Positions 1-10,366 of a stretch of DNA of 64,000 nt are shown in pieces. Source of the DNA: Nocardia sp. CNY236 (lineage in GTDB: Bacteria > Actinomycetota > Actinomycetes > Mycobacteriales > Mycobacteriaceae). How positions within the stretch are numbered: position 1 is the stretch's first letter; each line of letters begins with the position of its first letter. Where the stretch lies: contig NZ_AXVD01000010.1 in the NCBI RefSeq assembly GCF_000482385.1, positions 140,096-204,095 on the forward strand, given 5' to 3'. The notes under the pieces were generated by a model. It worked only from the letters and a program-made list of their open reading frames with translations, ran no database searches and was not told where the DNA came from. Both the position numbers and the translations under genes were made by a program.

Positions 1-3000
1 ATGGAGACCGCCTATCGACGCTCGGAACGAGGCCAGGTCCCGGCACCACTGCCCGTCGACGAGGCCGTACACGAAGCGGCCACCCGACTCCGCGCGATCA
101 TGGACGAGCACGGCCCGGACGCGATCGCACTCTACGTTTCCGGGCAGATGTCAATGGAGGCGCAGTATCTCGCGACCAAGCTCGCCAAAGGCTATCTGCG
201 CACTGCGCACATCGAGGCGAACTCACGACTGTGCATGGCCAGCGCCGGGACAGGCTACAAGCAGTCTCTCGGTGCGGACGGACCGCCGGGCTCCTACGAT
301 GATTTCGACCACACCGATCTGTTCTTCGTCATCGGCGCGAACACCGCAGATTGCCATCCGATCCTGTTCTTGCGGATGGCCGACCGCCTGAAGGCAGGCG
401 CGAAACTCATCGTGGTCGACCCCCGCCGCACCGATACCGCCGCGCGTGCCGACCTGTTTCTGCAGATCGCCCCAGGCACCGACCTCGCGCTGTTGAACGG
501 ACTGTTACACCTGCTGGTCGTCGAAGGCGACATCGACACCGAGTTCATCGCCGAGCACACCGAGGGCTGGGACGCGATGCCAGAGTTTCTGGCCGAGTAT
601 CCACCGCAGCGAGTGGCCGAGATCACCGGGCTCGCCGAGGCCGACATCCGCACGGCGGCACGGTGGATCGGCGCGGCCGGTGAGTGGATGTCACTGTGGA
701 CGATGGGACTCAACCAGTCCACACACGGCACCTGGAACACCAACGCGCTGTGCAACCTGCACCTCGCTACCGGAGCGATCTGTCGCCCTGGTAGCGGGCC
801 GTTCTCGCTCACCGGGCAACCGAACGCGATGGGCGGACGCGAGATGGGCTATATGGGTCCCGGGCTGCCCGGCCAACGCAGCCTGCTCTCCGCTACCGAC
901 CGAGCATTCGTAGAGACAGCATGGGACCTCGAGCCGGGTACGTTGCGTACCGAGCCCGGCGTGGGCACGATCGAGATGTTCCGCGGTCTGGCCGCCGGAG
1001 CGATCAAAGCGGCGTGGATAATCTGCACCAATCCTGTGGCCACCGTGTCGAATCGGAAGACCGTGATCGCGGGCCTCGAGGCGGCCGAACTGGTCATCGC
1101 CCAAGACGCCTACACCGAAACCGCAACCAATGCCTACGCCGATCTACTGCTGCCGGCCACGCTGTGGGCGGAAGCCGATGCGGTCATGGTGAATTCCGAA
1201 CGCAACCTCACCTTGCTGCAGCAATCCGTCCCGCCGGTGGGCGCCTCGCGACCGGACTGGCGGCTGATCGCCGATATCGCGACTGCAATGGGTTTTGCCG
1301 GCTTCGACTTCGCCTCCAGCGCCGAGGTCATTGCCGAGATCACCAAGTTCACCAATCCGGCGACCGGTTACGACCTGCGTGGTGTCAGTTACGAGGCGCT
1401 GCGGGCAGGACCGATACAGTGGCCGTGTGCGCAATCGGCGAGCCGGCGCAATCCGATCCGATACCGCAACGACGGGGTCAACCAGCCACTGTATGTCGAC
1501 GAGAACGGCCATCGGCCTCGGTTGGCCTTCGCAACGCCGAGCCGCCGCGCGGTCTTTTGGCCACGACCGCATATGCTGCCGGAGGAGATGCCGGACGAGG
1601 ACTTCCCGTTCGTGCTGAATACCGGCCGACTGCAGCATCAGTGGCACACGATGACCAAGACCGGCAAGATCGGCAAGCTGAACAAGCTGAACGACGCGCC
1701 ATTCGTCGAGGTACACCCGACCGACGCGCAACGCCTGGGTATGCACGCCGGTGACCAGGTCGAGATCGCGTCTCGGCGAGGCCGGGCCGTACTACCGATC
1801 CAGATCAGCGACCGCGTACGCCCGGGCGATTGCTTCGCGCCGTTCCATTGGAACGACGAACAGGGCGAGTATCTGACCATCAACGCGGTCACCAACGACG
1901 CGGTCGACCCGACATCCCTGCAGCCGGAGTTCAAAGCGTGCGCGGTGACGTTGCGGCGGGTCGCTGCGGGGCCCCGATCCGAGATTTCCCCTGCGCTGCC
2001 GACAGCCGGACCGGCTCATCCGCTGGCGACCGTACTGGGCCTCGCTTCCGATACCACGCCGACGTTCACCGAGTCGGAGCGAATCTATCTCAGTGGCTTT
2101 CTGGCCGCGCTGCAAGCGCTTCCGGTCGCCGGCCGGCCCGTGCTCCCGGAGGCGGCTCCAGTGTCCACGCAGGGCAGGTTGTGGGTCGATGGCTTGTTGG
2201 CCGGAATGTATTCACGCGCTGCACCCGTCGCCGACCTGGCGAGGTCGGCTCCCACGACCACCGAGGCGACCTCGGCGCGCACGATCACCATCCTGTGGGC
2301 TTCGCAGACCGGGACGGCAGAAGAATTCGCCGCCGGGGTTGCCGAGCGTTTGACCGAAGAGGGATTCGCACCGCAACTTCTGGAGCTCGATTCGTGTGAC
2401 CCGGGCGCGATCGACGGCGACATCCTGGTGATCAGCAGCACATTCGGCGACGGAGGTCCACCGGACAACGGCGCCGATTTCTGGGATCGTCTCACTACCG
2501 GCGCCGTGGTACTCACCGGGGTGCGATACGCAGTGTTCGCGCTCGGCGATTCCTCCTACGACGATTTCTGTGGATACGGACGCAAGCTCGACGAGAAGCT
2601 CACCGAATTGGGTGCGACGCGGTTGCTCCCGCGCGCCGACAGCGAGCCCGACTACGAGGCCGCGGCGGAGATCTGGCTCGAGAACGTGCTCGCCACACTC
2701 GCCGAAACGACGCCCGACTCCTCGACCCGGCCGCCCGATCTTCCGGCGCCCGAACCGGAGGACTCGGGCCACGTATCGGCGCACGGCGGTGTTGCGACAA
2801 TGGCCGCGACCCGCGCCACTGCCAGACCCAGCCGCACCGCGCGCGTGCCGGCGCTGTTCACTCGCACCGCCCCGTTGTATGCACCGTTGGTGCGCAACGA
2901 GGTGCTCTCGGCGCGCGATTCATCGAAAGAAGTCCGCAGGTTCGGTTTCGATCTTCGTGACTTGGGCGCCACCTACGAGGTAGGGGATTCGCTGGGAGTT

Positions 3001-3981
3001 TGGCCGGTGAACAGCGACTCGCTGGTCTCCGAATGGTTGGCCGCTACCGAGCTGGACGGTCGCCGGGTAGTCGAGGTCGGCCGGCAGGAACTGCCGCTGG
3101 CCCAGGCGTTGCGGACACATTTCGATGTCACCAAGGTCAGCCGGGAGCTGCTCGGCTTCCTCGCCGAGCGCAATCGCAGTGGCCGGCTGGCCAAGTTACT
3201 GCGCAAAGACAACCGCAACGAGTTGGCCAACTTCTTGTGGGATCGCCAGGCCGTCGACGTGCTGCGCGATTTTCCGGTTCGAGCGGACCTGGTCGAGTGG
3301 CTCGGTGTGCTGAAGAAGCTACAGCCGCGTCAGTATTCCATTTCGTCGAGCCCTCTGGTGAGCCCCGCGGAGGCGGAGCTGACCGTCGCGGTCGTGCGGT
3401 ACGGTGACCCGTCGGCAACCGGTTCGGCCACACGTCGTGGCGGGGTGTGCTCCACGTTCCTCGCCGACCGTGTGGATGTGCCGGTACCGATCTTCCTCCA
3501 GCGTGCGCCGCACTTCCGTCCGCCCAGCGATCCGACCGTACCGATGATCATGGTGGGACCGGGTACCGGCATTGCACCGTTCCGTGGCTTCCTTCAGGAA
3601 CGCAGAGCCGCTGGCAGCACGGGACGCAACTGGCTGTTCTTCGGCGAGCAGTACGCGAAGCAGAATTTCTACTACCGCGCGGAACTGGAGGACATGTTCC
3701 GATCCGGCTTCCTCACTCGCCTGGATTTGGCCTTCTCCCGCGACCAGCGGGAACGGATCTACGTGCAGCACCGCATGATCGAGCATGGTGCCGAACTGTG
3801 GTCGTGGTTGCGCGATGGCGCCAACATCTATGTCTGTGGCGATGCGAGCCGCATGGCCAAAGACGTCGACGAAGCATTGCTTCAGATCGCGCGGGTTCAT
3901 GGCAAACTCGACGAGGACGCTGCGCTGGCGTTCCGGAAACAGTTGGTCACCGAGAAGCGTTACGTCCGCGACGTGTATTGA
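1..3981 (+). CDS. nasC: Assimilatory nitrate reductase fused to flavodoxin and FAD/NADPH reductase domains (5' partial)
   Basis: The reading frame is already open at base 1, so the 5' end lies outside the window; the N-terminal 4Fe-4S cysteine motif expected in this family is not visible. Residues ~1-525 are the molybdopterin oxidoreductase core ([27 protein letters not shown]) and ~530-655 the dinucleotide-binding domain ([13 protein letters not shown]). A flavodoxin domain starts at ~761 ([12 protein letters not shown]), followed by an FAD-binding FNR module (RQYSISSSP ~1110, GVCSTFL) and an NADPH module ([12 protein letters not shown] ~1184, [13 protein letters not shown] ~1277). Family knowledge: such fusions reduce nitrate to nitrite in the cytoplasm with electrons taken directly from NADPH, without a separate ferredoxin or reductase subunit. 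The symbol nasC is by analogy. A sulfite-reductase-like flavoprotein role is the alternative for the C-terminal half only. Confidence 0.88.
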   Translation: METAYRRSERGQVPAPLPVDEAVHEAATRLRAIMDEHGPDAIALYVSGQMSMEAQYLATKLAKGYLRTAHIEANSRLCMASAGTGYKQSLGADGPPGSYDDFDHTDLFFVIGANTADCHPILFLRMADRLKAGAKLIVVDPRRTDTAARADLFLQIAPGTDLALLNGLLHLLVVEGDIDTEFIAEHTEGWDAMPEFLAEYPPQRVAEITGLAEADIRTAARWIGAAGEWMSLWTMGLNQSTHGTWNTNALCNLHLATGAICRPGSGPFSLTGQPNAMGGREMGYMGPGLPGQRSLLSATDRAFVETAWDLEPGTLRTEPGVGTIEMFRGLAAGAIKAAWIICTNPVATVSNRKTVIAGLEAAELVIAQDAYTETATNAYADLLLPATLWAEADAVMVNSERNLTLLQQSVPPVGASRPDWRLIADIATAMGFAGFDFASSAEVIAEITKFTNPATGYDLRGVSYEALRAGPIQWPCAQSASRRNPIRYRNDGVNQPLYVDENGHRPRLAFATPSRRAVFWPRPHMLPEEMPDEDFPFVLNTGRLQHQWHTMTKTGKIGKLNKLNDAPFVEVHPTDAQRLGMHAGDQVEIASRRGRAVLPIQISDRVRPGDCFAPFHWNDEQGEYLTINAVTNDAVDPTSLQPEFKACAVTLRRVAAGPRSEISPALPTAGPAHPLATVLGLASDTTPTFTESERIYLSGFLAALQALPVAGRPVLPEAAPVSTQGRLWVDGLLAGMYSRAAPVADLARSAPTTTEATSARTITILWASQTGTAEEFAAGVAERLTEEGFAPQLLELDSCDPGAIDGDILVISSTFGDGGPPDNGADFWDRLTTGAVVLTGVRYAVFALGDSSYDDFCGYGRKLDEKLTELGATRLLPRADSEPDYEAAAEIWLENVLATLAETTPDSSTRPPDLPAPEPEDSGHVSAHGGVATMAATRATARPSRTARVPALFTRTAPLYAPLVRNEVLSARDSSKEVRRFGFDLRDLGATYEVGDSLGVWPVNSDSLVSEWLAATELDGRRVVEVGRQELPLAQALRTHFDVTKVSRELLGFLAERNRSGRLAKLLRKDNRNELANFLWDRQAVDVLRDFPVRADLVEWLGVLKKLQPRQYSISSSPLVSPAEAELTVAVVRYGDPSATGSATRRGGVCSTFLADRVDVPVPIFLQRAPHFRPPSDPTVPMIMVGPGTGIAPFRGFLQERRAAGSTGRNWLFFGEQYAKQNFYYRAELEDMFRSGFLTRLDLAFSRDQRERIYVQHRMIEHGAELWSWLRDGANIYVCGDASRMAKDVDEALLQIARVHGKLDEDAALAFRKQLVTEKRYVRDVY

Positions 3982-4115
3982 CAATCGACGACGAATCGCT
4001 TGCCCTATGGCCCGACCACGGGCATTGTCGATGCTGTCGGAGTCGACCATCCGCCTCGAGGGCGGTGTGCTACCGCGGGCACCCTTCGAGCGGCCTACGC
4101 GGAGAGGAGCACGCG

Positions 4116-4370
4116 ATGACCGATCGCACCACGGATGCAGTTCCGGAGGCTGATCTCGCGGAGCAGTCCATTCCGGCGTACCCGGACGACGCGGCGTATC
4201 CCGATGATGCAACCGATCCGAGTGACGACGCAGAGCGTGGCGTCCTGGAACACGACGTGTGGGACGCCGACCCTGCAGACGTAGCCGAACAGTCCATCGA
4301 GGTCCCGCTCGACGACGACCCCGGTGACTCCTCCTACGGTGACTCCTCCTACGGTGAGTCTGCGTACTGA
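4116..4370 (+). CDS. Small acidic protein with an internal repeat, function unknown
   Basis: 84 residues, strongly acidic (many Asp/Glu) and rich in Pro, Tyr and Ser. The start is fixed by a good Shine-Dalgarno (GGAGAGGAG, 4101-4109) six bases before the ATG. A motif recurs: EADLAEQSIPAYPDD in the first half and PADVAEQSIEVPLDD in the second. The tail holds a tandem GDSSY repeat (15-bp DNA units). No membrane segment, signal peptide or cysteine is visible. It lies 134 bases downstream of the nitrate reductase and converges with menD. Short acidic proteins of this style are frequent in mycolic-acid actinobacteria, but I do not know a function. Confidence 0.7.
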   Translation: MTDRTTDAVPEADLAEQSIPAYPDDAAYPDDATDPSDDAERGVLEHDVWDADPADVAEQSIEVPLDDDPGDSSYGDSSYGESAY

Positions 4371-4418
4371 GCCCGAGAACGAGTGGTACCCGAGCCCAGA
4401 ACCAGCGGCCTGCTCGGA

Positions 4419-6065
4419 TCAGAGGTGAATCTGCGCCCGGACCGCCGCATGGAGTTCTCGCAGACCCGATCGCTCGGTGGCCACCTCGAGCACTCGGATG
4501 CCGTGCGCACGCCCAGTCAACTCGCCGGCCAGTCCTTCGGGGTCGACTTGGCGGTGTGGAATGCGGTATGCCGCGCACAACGCCGCAAGGTCCATGCCGT
4601 GCGGCGTACCGAAAACCCGTTCGAACACCCCCGCATACTGCGGGTCGCCTTGTTCGAGCAGCTCGAAGATGCCACCACCGTCGTCATTGGCGACCACGAT
4701 GGTCAGGTCGCTCGGTCGCGGCTCGCCGGGCCCGATGAGCAGGCCGGAGGCGTCGTGCAGAAAGGTGAGGTCACCGATCAGTGCGATCGTTCGCCCATCG
4801 TGCTGCAGCGCGGCGCCGACTGCGGTGGACACCGTGCCGTCGATGCCCGCCACTCCGCGATTCGACAGCACCTCGACTCCGGCTCGCGGATGCGAAACCA
4901 GTGCGGCGTCGCGCACCGGGTTCGATGCCCCGAGCAACAACCGATCACCGGCCCGCAGTGCATCCATGACGACGGCGGCGACGTGCAGCCCGGTCGGCTT
5001 CGGATGCCGCGTGAGCTCGGCACGAACCGCCTGGCCCGCTCGCGCATCCAGTTCACGACAGCGCTCGAGCCACTGACCGCTCGGCGCACCGGTGGTGACC
5101 GCGCGCGTCCCGGTGCCGACCACATTGCCGGAAACATCGGGCCAACGCGGTCCGGTGGTGAGTGCGTAGACACGGACACTCGGATCGGCCAGCACTTTGG
5201 ATACCTGTCGATGCAAGGTGGGCCGACCGGTGATGATCGCTTGCCGAGGGCGCAACAACGGCAGCGCCAGCGGGTGCAACCCGGGGCCGTGCATCGGGGC
5301 AGTGGGCTCGGCGACGGTCGGCACCGCAGCCAACTCCGGACGCAACGCAGCCCCGTGACCGGAAATGACGATCGTGTCGGGAGTGAGATCGAGTTCGAGC
5401 GGCACATCCAGGGTCGCGTACTGCGTCTCGGTCCAGGCATGGTGTGCATCGGAGCGACCCGCGGGAGCCGATTGCTCGGACATCGGTTCGGGCACGAGGG
5501 GTTCACGAAGCGGTACGTCGAAGTGCACCGGCCCTGCGTTCCCGGAGCGGGTTCCACGCGCCGCCGCCAGGACCCGACATACCGCCGAACGCCATTGGCT
5601 GTTCTGCCGGTCGTAGGCCGGATGGTCGGCGTCGCCGGCCTCCTGCTCGGCAAGACCGAGCGAGATGGTGGCGCGGACCTGGCTGCCGAACAGGCCGAAC
5701 TGCTCGATGGTCTGATTGGCGCCGGAGCCGAGCAACTCATACGGCCGGTTCGCACTGAGCACCACCAGCGGGATCCTGGCGTAATTGGCCTCCAACACGG
5801 CGGGACCGAGGTTGGCGACCGCGGTCCCCGAGGTCATCACCACCGGAACCGGGAGCCGGCTCGCAACAGCGAGACCGATGGCGAGAAAGCCCGCCGTCCG
5901 CTCGTCGATCCGCATGTGCAGCCGCAGTCGCCCGGCGCCGTCGGCGGCTTGCAGGGCGAAGGCCAACGGTGCATTGCGGGAGCCGGGGCACAGGACGACG
6001 TCCCGCACACCCCCACGCACCAGTTCGTCGACGACGACCTGGGCTTGTGCTGTAGACGGGTTCAC
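4419..6065 (-). CDS. menD: MenD, SEPHCHC synthase of menaquinone biosynthesis
   Basis: 2-succinyl-5-enolpyruvyl-6-hydroxy-3-cyclohexene-1-carboxylate synthase, a ThDP-dependent enzyme joining isochorismate and 2-oxoglutarate in the first committed menaquinone step. The N-terminus matches the family closely ([69 protein letters not shown]); the C-terminal ThDP/Mg region has [19 protein letters not shown] and [13 protein letters not shown] place the start at the GTG at 6065 because the product then begins with [14 protein letters not shown], as in mycobacterial MenD; an in-frame GTG at 6125 adds 20 unconserved residues and abuts the 17-bp repeat array. 548 residues, typical length. menB, menE and menA follow on the other strand. 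Confidence 0.95.
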   Translation of the reverse strand: MNPSTAQAQVVVDELVRGGVRDVVLCPGSRNAPLAFALQAADGAGRLRLHMRIDERTAGFLAIGLAVASRLPVPVVMTSGTAVANLGPAVLEANYARIPLVVLSANRPYELLGSGANQTIEQFGLFGSQVRATISLGLAEQEAGDADHPAYDRQNSQWRSAVCRVLAAARGTRSGNAGPVHFDVPLREPLVPEPMSEQSAPAGRSDAHHAWTETQYATLDVPLELDLTPDTIVISGHGAALRPELAAVPTVAEPTAPMHGPGLHPLALPLLRPRQAIITGRPTLHRQVSKVLADPSVRVYALTTGPRWPDVSGNVVGTGTRAVTTGAPSGQWLERCRELDARAGQAVRAELTRHPKPTGLHVAAVVMDALRAGDRLLLGASNPVRDAALVSHPRAGVEVLSNRGVAGIDGTVSTAVGAALQHDGRTIALIGDLTFLHDASGLLIGPGEPRPSDLTIVVANDDGGGIFELLEQGDPQYAGVFERVFGTPHGMDLAALCAAYRIPHRQVDPEGLAGELTGRAHGIRVLEVATERSGLRELHAAVRAQIHL

Positions 6066-6125
6066 GCCTCCAGCCTGGCAGACGACCTCACCGACGTCGC
6101 CGTCGGGAGGTGTCTGTTTCGCCAC

Positions 6126-6210
6126 GTATTGCGATGGGCGCTGTATTGCGATGGGCGCTGTATTGCGATGGGCGCTGTATTGCGATGGGCGCTGTATTGC
6201 GATGGGCGCT
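6126..6210. repeat. Five perfect 17-bp tandem repeats upstream of menD
   Basis: The unit GTATTGCGATGGGCGCT occurs five times head to tail without a mismatch (6126-6142, 6143-6159, 6160-6176, 6177-6193, 6194-6210). It lies between menD and the DUF6918-type gene, in the likely menD promoter or leader region. Seventeen is not a multiple of three, so copy-number change would break any frame read through it; this also argues for menD starting at 6065. It looks like a recently expanded VNTR. Confidence 0.97.
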
Positions 6211-6309
6211 CCACGGCAGCGGTGCGGCCTCGAGATCGTGGCCCTACAGTGACCCGGTCGCCACCGTTACCACCTCGAATTCCACCACCCCGCCGTGTGA
6301 CCTCTCCGG

Positions 6310-6756
6310 TCAGCGGGCGTGCTTCTCCACCAGGTCGCCGACCCGCGGCAGGGCCTCGATCACGTTTTTCTTGGCCGCGGAACGCATGGAGGAGTAGACC
6401 TTCTTCAGCGCGGGCCGGGTCGATGCCTCCGCGCGTGCGTCGGTGACGGAGAGCAGTGCCTCGGCGACGGCGTCGGATCGGGCGACGAGCAGGTCGGCGA
6501 ATCTGCCGGAGCCCGACGCACCGTACTCCTGCCAGAACGGCTCCAGTTGCGCAACGAGCTTGGGCGCCATCGACTCCAGCGCATCGGGCACGATGGACGG
6601 GCCGATCTTCTTGACCGCCGCGTAGCCACCCTTCACTGCCAGGCCGGACGCACCACTCTTGTCCGAGACCTCGGCGTCGAGAACCTCGACGGCATCGGCG
6701 AGAAATGCCGGGCGCTTGACGTCGCCGAGCAGGGATTCAGACAGTGCTGCAACCAC
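6310..6756 (-). CDS. DUF6918-type conserved protein
   Basis: 148 residues. The sequence fits a small actinobacterial family I recall as DUF6918: ALSESLLGDVKRPAFLAD at the start, then VLDAEVSDKSGASGLAVKGGY, a central LEPFWQEYGASGSGRFADLL and a basic C-terminal helix ending VGDLVEKHAR. It looks like a soluble all-helical protein with no signal peptide, membrane segment or catalytic motif. The start chosen is the GTG at 6756, preceded by AAGGAA at a suitable distance; the longer frame to 6810 adds a basic segment that does not look conserved. Function unknown; it sits among menaquinone genes but nothing ties it to that pathway. Confidence 0.7.
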   Translation of the reverse strand: MVAALSESLLGDVKRPAFLADAVEVLDAEVSDKSGASGLAVKGGYAAVKKIGPSIVPDALESMAPKLVAQLEPFWQEYGASGSGRFADLLVARSDAVAEALLSVTDARAEASTRPALKKVYSSMRSAAKKNVIEALPRVGDLVEKHAR

Positions 6757-6830
6757 TTTCAGGTTCCTTCGGATCGGTTTCGATAATCGAGCGAGGGCAA
6801 CTATACGCACCCACGCCAGCGTTCACCCGG

Positions 6831-7487
6831 CTACGGCTGCCAGGGCTGCAACTGCACCATCAGCGCTTCGCATTCCGAGAGGAGATCGTCCTGCTCACTG
6901 CGCAATTCTGCGGAAATGAAAGTCTTGCGTCCTTCGACCCGTTCGACCCGCCCGCGAACTTTGAGCGACACGTTCAGGGGAGTGATCTGGCGATAGCCCA
7001 CATGCAGATACGCAGTGCGACTGATCGGCCGACCGGCGTAGTGCACGATCATGCCGCACAGGTCATCGAACAACAGCGGCAGTACGCCGCCGTGCGCCGC
7101 CCCGTTGCCACCGAGGTGGTAGCGACGAAAAGTCCCGGTCATCTCGATACCGCCCGGCCCGGCCTCGACCACCTGCCAGGGCGGCAGCAAAAGACTGCCG
7201 CGCCCGGGTAATTCGACAGTGCGCCCGGCGGGTCCGTGCAACTCCGGTGCACGGTAGGGCTCGAGGAGGTCGATCAGTTCACCTGCTTTGGCTGCAGCCG
7301 CTGCGAAGACGTCGTCGGGTGCGTCCACGGACACGGCCAGATCCTGCAGCGTCCGCATGGCTTCGATGTAGGGGCCGAAGTTCGGGCCGACGTGCGCACG
7401 GGAGACCTTCGGAAATCGGCCGTGTTCCTCGTATCGGGATTCGTTCACCGCACTCCGGTCTATAACAGGTTTCACTCGCTCGCTCAT
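6831..7487 (-). CDS. PaaI-type hotdog-fold thioesterase
   Basis: 218 residues. The C-terminal two thirds form a single hotdog domain with the PaaI/YbgC signature (YHLGGNGAAHGGVLPLLFDD; the HGG and following acidic residues are the usual catalytic elements) and a strand-rich end (VSLKVRGRVERVEGRKTFISAEL). The N-terminal ~80 residues are a helical extension. Such enzymes hydrolyse acyl-CoA thioesters in the cytoplasm. Divergent placement next to menB raises the possibility that it hydrolyses 1,4-dihydroxy-2-naphthoyl-CoA, a step that needs a hotdog thioesterase, but that is inference from position only. The ATG at 7487 follows a TACCGT hexamer by six bases and lacks a Shine-Dalgarno, so the mRNA is probably leaderless. 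Confidence 0.85.
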   Translation of the reverse strand: MSERVKPVIDRSAVNESRYEEHGRFPKVSRAHVGPNFGPYIEAMRTLQDLAVSVDAPDDVFAAAAAKAGELIDLLEPYRAPELHGPAGRTVELPGRGSLLLPPWQVVEAGPGGIEMTGTFRRYHLGGNGAAHGGVLPLLFDDLCGMIVHYAGRPISRTAYLHVGYRQITPLNVSLKVRGRVERVEGRKTFISAELRSEQDDLLSECEALMVQLQPWQP

Positions 7488-7493
7488 ACTTGC

Positions 7494-7499
7494 ACGGTA
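7494..7499 (-). promoter_or_regulatory. -10 element for leaderless thioesterase mRNA
   Basis: TACCGT ends six bases before the ATG at 7487, with no Shine-Dalgarno between; transcription would start at the initiation codon. Confidence 0.5.
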
Positions 7500-7581
7500 A
7501 CGCGTGGCTTTACACCGTCAAGTCGGGTGATGGACCACAGGCACGCTGCCATCGGACCAGCAGCACGCGATAATCGCAGCC

Positions 7582-8475
7582 GTGACATTCAATCCGAGAC
7601 TGTGGCGCCCGGTTGCGGGATTCGAGGACCTGACCGATATCACCTATCACCGACACATCGAGCAGGGCACTGTCCGTGTGGCATTCGATCGACCACAGGT
7701 GCGCAACGCGTTCCGCCCGCACACCGTCGATGAACTCTATCGAGCCCTCGATCACGCCAGAATGACCGCCGACGTCGGCGCAGTGCTGCTCACCGGCAAC
7801 GGACCCAGTCCCACCGACGGCGGCTGGGCCTTCTGCTCCGGCGGCGACCAGCGTATCCGCGGCCGCAATGGCTATCAGTACGCCAGCGGCGAAACCGCCG
7901 ACACCGTCGACCGAGCCCGGGCCGGCCGACTGCACATCCTCGAGGTGCAGCGACTGATTCGCTTCATGCCGAAGGTGGTGATCGCACTGGTGAACGGCTG
8001 GGCCGCAGGCGGAGGTCACAGTCTGCATGTGGTCTGCGACCTGACTCTGGCCAGCCGCGAACATGCCCGGTTCAAGCAGACCGACGCAGATGTGGGCAGT
8101 TTCGACGGCGGCTACGGCAGTGCCTACCTGGCCAAGATGGTCGGACAGAAATTCGCTCGCGAGATCTTCTTCCTGGGCCGCCCCTACACCGCCGAGCAGA
8201 TGCACCGGATGGGGGCAGTGAACGAGGTCGTCGACCACGCCGAGTTGGAAAACGTCGCCCTGGAATGGACCGCGGAGATCAACGGCAAATCTCCCCAAGC
8301 ACAACGCATGCTGAAGTACGCTTTCAATCTGCTCGACGACGGGCTCGTCGGCCAGCAACTGTTCGCCGGAGAAGCAACCAGGATGGCCTATATGACCGAC
8401 GAAGCCGTCGAAGGCCGCGACGCGTTTCTGCAGAAACGCACACCGGACTGGACTCCCTATCCCTGGTACTTCTGA
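7582..8475 (+). CDS. menB: MenB, 1,4-dihydroxy-2-naphthoyl-CoA synthase
   Basis: Crotonase-family enzyme that closes the second ring of the naphthoquinone from o-succinylbenzoyl-CoA. 297 residues. Family landmarks: FDRPQVRNAFRPHTVDEL, the oxyanion-hole region WAFCSGGDQRIRG, VNGWAAGGGHSLHVVCDLTLAS, and TDADVGSFDGGYGSAYLA at ~167-184 with the conserved catalytic Asp. The C-terminus KRTPDWTPYPWYF is typical of actinobacterial MenB. The start is the GTG at 7582; a GATAAT hexamer ends seven bases upstream and no Shine-Dalgarno is present, suggesting a leaderless mRNA. The VOC gene begins two bases after its stop. Confidence 0.96.
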   Translation: MTFNPRLWRPVAGFEDLTDITYHRHIEQGTVRVAFDRPQVRNAFRPHTVDELYRALDHARMTADVGAVLLTGNGPSPTDGGWAFCSGGDQRIRGRNGYQYASGETADTVDRARAGRLHILEVQRLIRFMPKVVIALVNGWAAGGGHSLHVVCDLTLASREHARFKQTDADVGSFDGGYGSAYLAKMVGQKFAREIFFLGRPYTAEQMHRMGAVNEVVDHAELENVALEWTAEINGKSPQAQRMLKYAFNLLDDGLVGQQLFAGEATRMAYMTDEAVEGRDAFLQKRTPDWTPYPWYF

Positions 8476-8476
8476 C

Positions 8477-8869
8477 GTGGATATCCTCAGCAGCCGGATC
8501 CTTCTGCGGCCCGCCGACTATCCGACCACCCTTGCGTTCTACCGCGACGGACTGGGCTTGGCCATTGCGCGAGAATACCCCGGTGGCACGGTCTTCTTCG
8601 CTGGTCAGTCGCTGATCGAAGTGGCCGGACATGGTGGGGACGGCGCCTCGTCGCCGTTCTCGGGCGCGATCTGGCTGCAGGTTCGTGATCTGCGGCTCGC
8701 TGCCACGGAACTGTCCCGCAAGGGCATCACGATCGACCGTCCACCGACCCAGGAGCCCTGGGGCTTGCACGAAATGTGGGTACGAGATCCCGACGGTGTG
8801 CCGATCGTTGTCGTCGAGGTCCCGCCCACGCATCCGCTCCGACGCGATTCACGCTGGTCGCCGGCGTAG
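8477..8869 (+). CDS. VOC (glyoxalase/bleomycin-resistance) family protein
   Basis: 130 residues with two beta-alpha-beta-beta-beta modules: RILLRPADYPTTLAFYRDGLGL in the first and LQVRDLRLAATELSRKGI followed by WGLHEMWVRDPDGVPIVVVEV in the second. The HEMWVRDPDG segment carries a metal-ligand style Glu typical of the fold. It starts with GTG one base after the menB stop, so the two are surely co-transcribed. VOC proteins range from lyases and dioxygenases to antibiotic-sequestering proteins; nothing here selects among them. Tight coupling to menB hints at a housekeeping role, not resistance. Confidence 0.8.
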   Translation: MDILSSRILLRPADYPTTLAFYRDGLGLAIAREYPGGTVFFAGQSLIEVAGHGGDGASSPFSGAIWLQVRDLRLAATELSRKGITIDRPPTQEPWGLHEMWVRDPDGVPIVVVEVPPTHPLRRDSRWSPA

Positions 8870-9190
8870 CATCGGTGCCAGTAGGCACGTGGGCAGGTCG
8901 CGCCGAGTTGCCAATGCGCCAACCGGCGAGCACGATAACGCTCGGGCTGCCGCCCGGCCAGAGATGTCCGGGCGGGCCGGTCTGTACCCCATCCGACGAA
9001 TGAATCGCAGTCTCGATGCCTGTCGTGCTTGAGCCACAGTCCGTCCAGGTGAGCGCTCCCCCAGTGCACCACGGCGACATACCGACCCGTTCCGCGTGCG
9101 ATGACGCGGACATGACACGATCCCTACCGTGAAGGAGCGCAGCACACGCGCCGAGACCTCGACGGCGCTGAGCATCCCCCAGCCCATCGA
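8870..9190. other. Intergenic region before menE, no gene seen
   Basis: Frames here are antisense or out-of-phase artefacts. A TACCGT hexamer at ~9125-9130 followed by GAAGGAG could be a promoter-proximal element for menE, but no start codon is correctly placed after it. I see no repeat or hairpin. Confidence 0.5.
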
Positions 9191-10366
9191 ATGGCACGGC
9201 CGGTCATGAGCAAGGCGCTGCGCATTCTGCCGATGCCCACCGGATCGGGTATCGGCGACGTGCTGCCACACCTGCGCGAGGCACTCGATGGAAGCGGGGC
9301 AGCGTGGCTGCCGATTCCCACCAACAATCGCCGCGAAGCCAGGCGCTTGAGCGACGCCCTGTCGGCAGGTGAGCCGATCGACGACGACGTGGCCTTGGTG
9401 GTCACCACGTCGGGCACGACCGGGGTACCGAAAGGCGCAATGTTGGGGGCCGCAGCCCTGCGCGCCAGCGGTGTCGCAACACATGAACGGCTCGGGGGAC
9501 CCGGCACCTGGCTGCTGGCTCTGCCCACTTACCACATTGCGGGCATGCAGGTGCTGCTGCGGAGCATCTTGGCCGGAACCGAACCCACAGTGTTGGATGT
9601 TTCCGGCGGGTTCCTGCCCGAGGCGATGGCCGGCGCCATTGCCGGCATGCGTGGTGAGCGCCGGTACACCGCGTTGGTGCCGACCCAGCTGATCAAGATT
9701 CTCGACACACCGGTCGCCGCCGCGGCGCTGGCCGAACTGGACGGTGTGCTCGTCGGCGGCGCACCGACTCCGATGCCGGTCTACGAGCGGGCACGCGCCG
9801 CAGGCATCAGGGTGGTGCGCACCTATGGCATGAGCGAGACCTGTGGTGGCTGTGTGTACGACGGTGTGCCGCTCGCCGGTGCACAGGTGCGCATCCAGGA
9901 CGGTCGGGTGATCCTCGGCGGCGCGGTGATCGCCTCGGGCTACCGCAATCAGCCCGAGCATCCCGCGTTCGCCGATCCCGGCTGGTTCCGCACCGAGGAC
10001 GCGGGCACGCTCGACCATGGTGTGCTGACCGTCACCGGAAGACTCGATGAAGCGATCACCACCGGGGGCCTGCTGGTGATTCCCCAGGTCGTCGAGGCGG
10101 TACTGCTCAACCATCCGGCGATCTCCGAAGTGGTGGTGCTGGGACTGCCGGACGAACGCTTGGGGCAACGCGTCGTGGTCGCGGTGGTCCCCGCTGCGGG
10201 CGCAGCGCCGAGCCTGGCCGAATTGCGGGAACACGTGGTCGCGGAGTTGGATGCCATCGCTGCCCCGCGCGAACTGGCTCTCCTCGATGAGATCCCGTTA
10301 CGCGGTCCCGGCAAGCCCGACCGAGCGAAACTGCGGGAATACCTGCTGACCGACTCGACGCCCTAG
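9191..10366 (+). CDS. menE: MenE, o-succinylbenzoate-CoA ligase
   Basis: ANL-superfamily adenylating enzyme that activates o-succinylbenzoate with ATP and CoA, giving the substrate of MenB. 391 residues, the short form usual in actinobacteria. Motifs in order: the P-loop VVTTSGTTGVPKGAML (~70-85), the substrate-site region ALPTYHIAGMQVLLRS, VRTYGMSETCGGCVYDG (motif A5), WFRTEDAGTLDHGVLTVTGRLDEAI with the conserved Asp and hinge, and the C-terminal lysine region IPLRGPGKPDRAKL. Two in-frame ATGs (9191 and 9206) are equally plausible starts. It is separated from the menB pair by 321 bases and so may have its own promoter. Confidence 0.95.
   Translation: MARPVMSKALRILPMPTGSGIGDVLPHLREALDGSGAAWLPIPTNNRREARRLSDALSAGEPIDDDVALVVTTSGTTGVPKGAMLGAAALRASGVATHERLGGPGTWLLALPTYHIAGMQVLLRSILAGTEPTVLDVSGGFLPEAMAGAIAGMRGERRYTALVPTQLIKILDTPVAAAALAELDGVLVGGAPTPMPVYERARAAGIRVVRTYGMSETCGGCVYDGVPLAGAQVRIQDGRVILGGAVIASGYRNQPEHPAFADPGWFRTEDAGTLDHGVLTVTGRLDEAITTGGLLVIPQVVEAVLLNHPAISEVVVLGLPDERLGQRVVVAVVPAAGAAPSLAELREHVVAELDAIAAPRELALLDEIPLRGPGKPDRAKLREYLLTDSTP

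Noticed and set aside
6065..6125. Upstream GTG (6125) as menD start
   Set aside because: Adds 20 residues without family similarity and abuts the repeat array; the GTG at 6065 gives the family-typical N-terminus.
6126..6210. Possible CRISPR array
   Set aside because: Repeats are directly adjacent with no spacers and only 17 bp long; a plain tandem repeat.
4383..6446. 687-codon open frame on the + strand opposite menD
   Set aside because: Antisense frame of a high-GC gene; Arg/Gly/Gln-rich composition, no domain, and menD on the other strand is certain.
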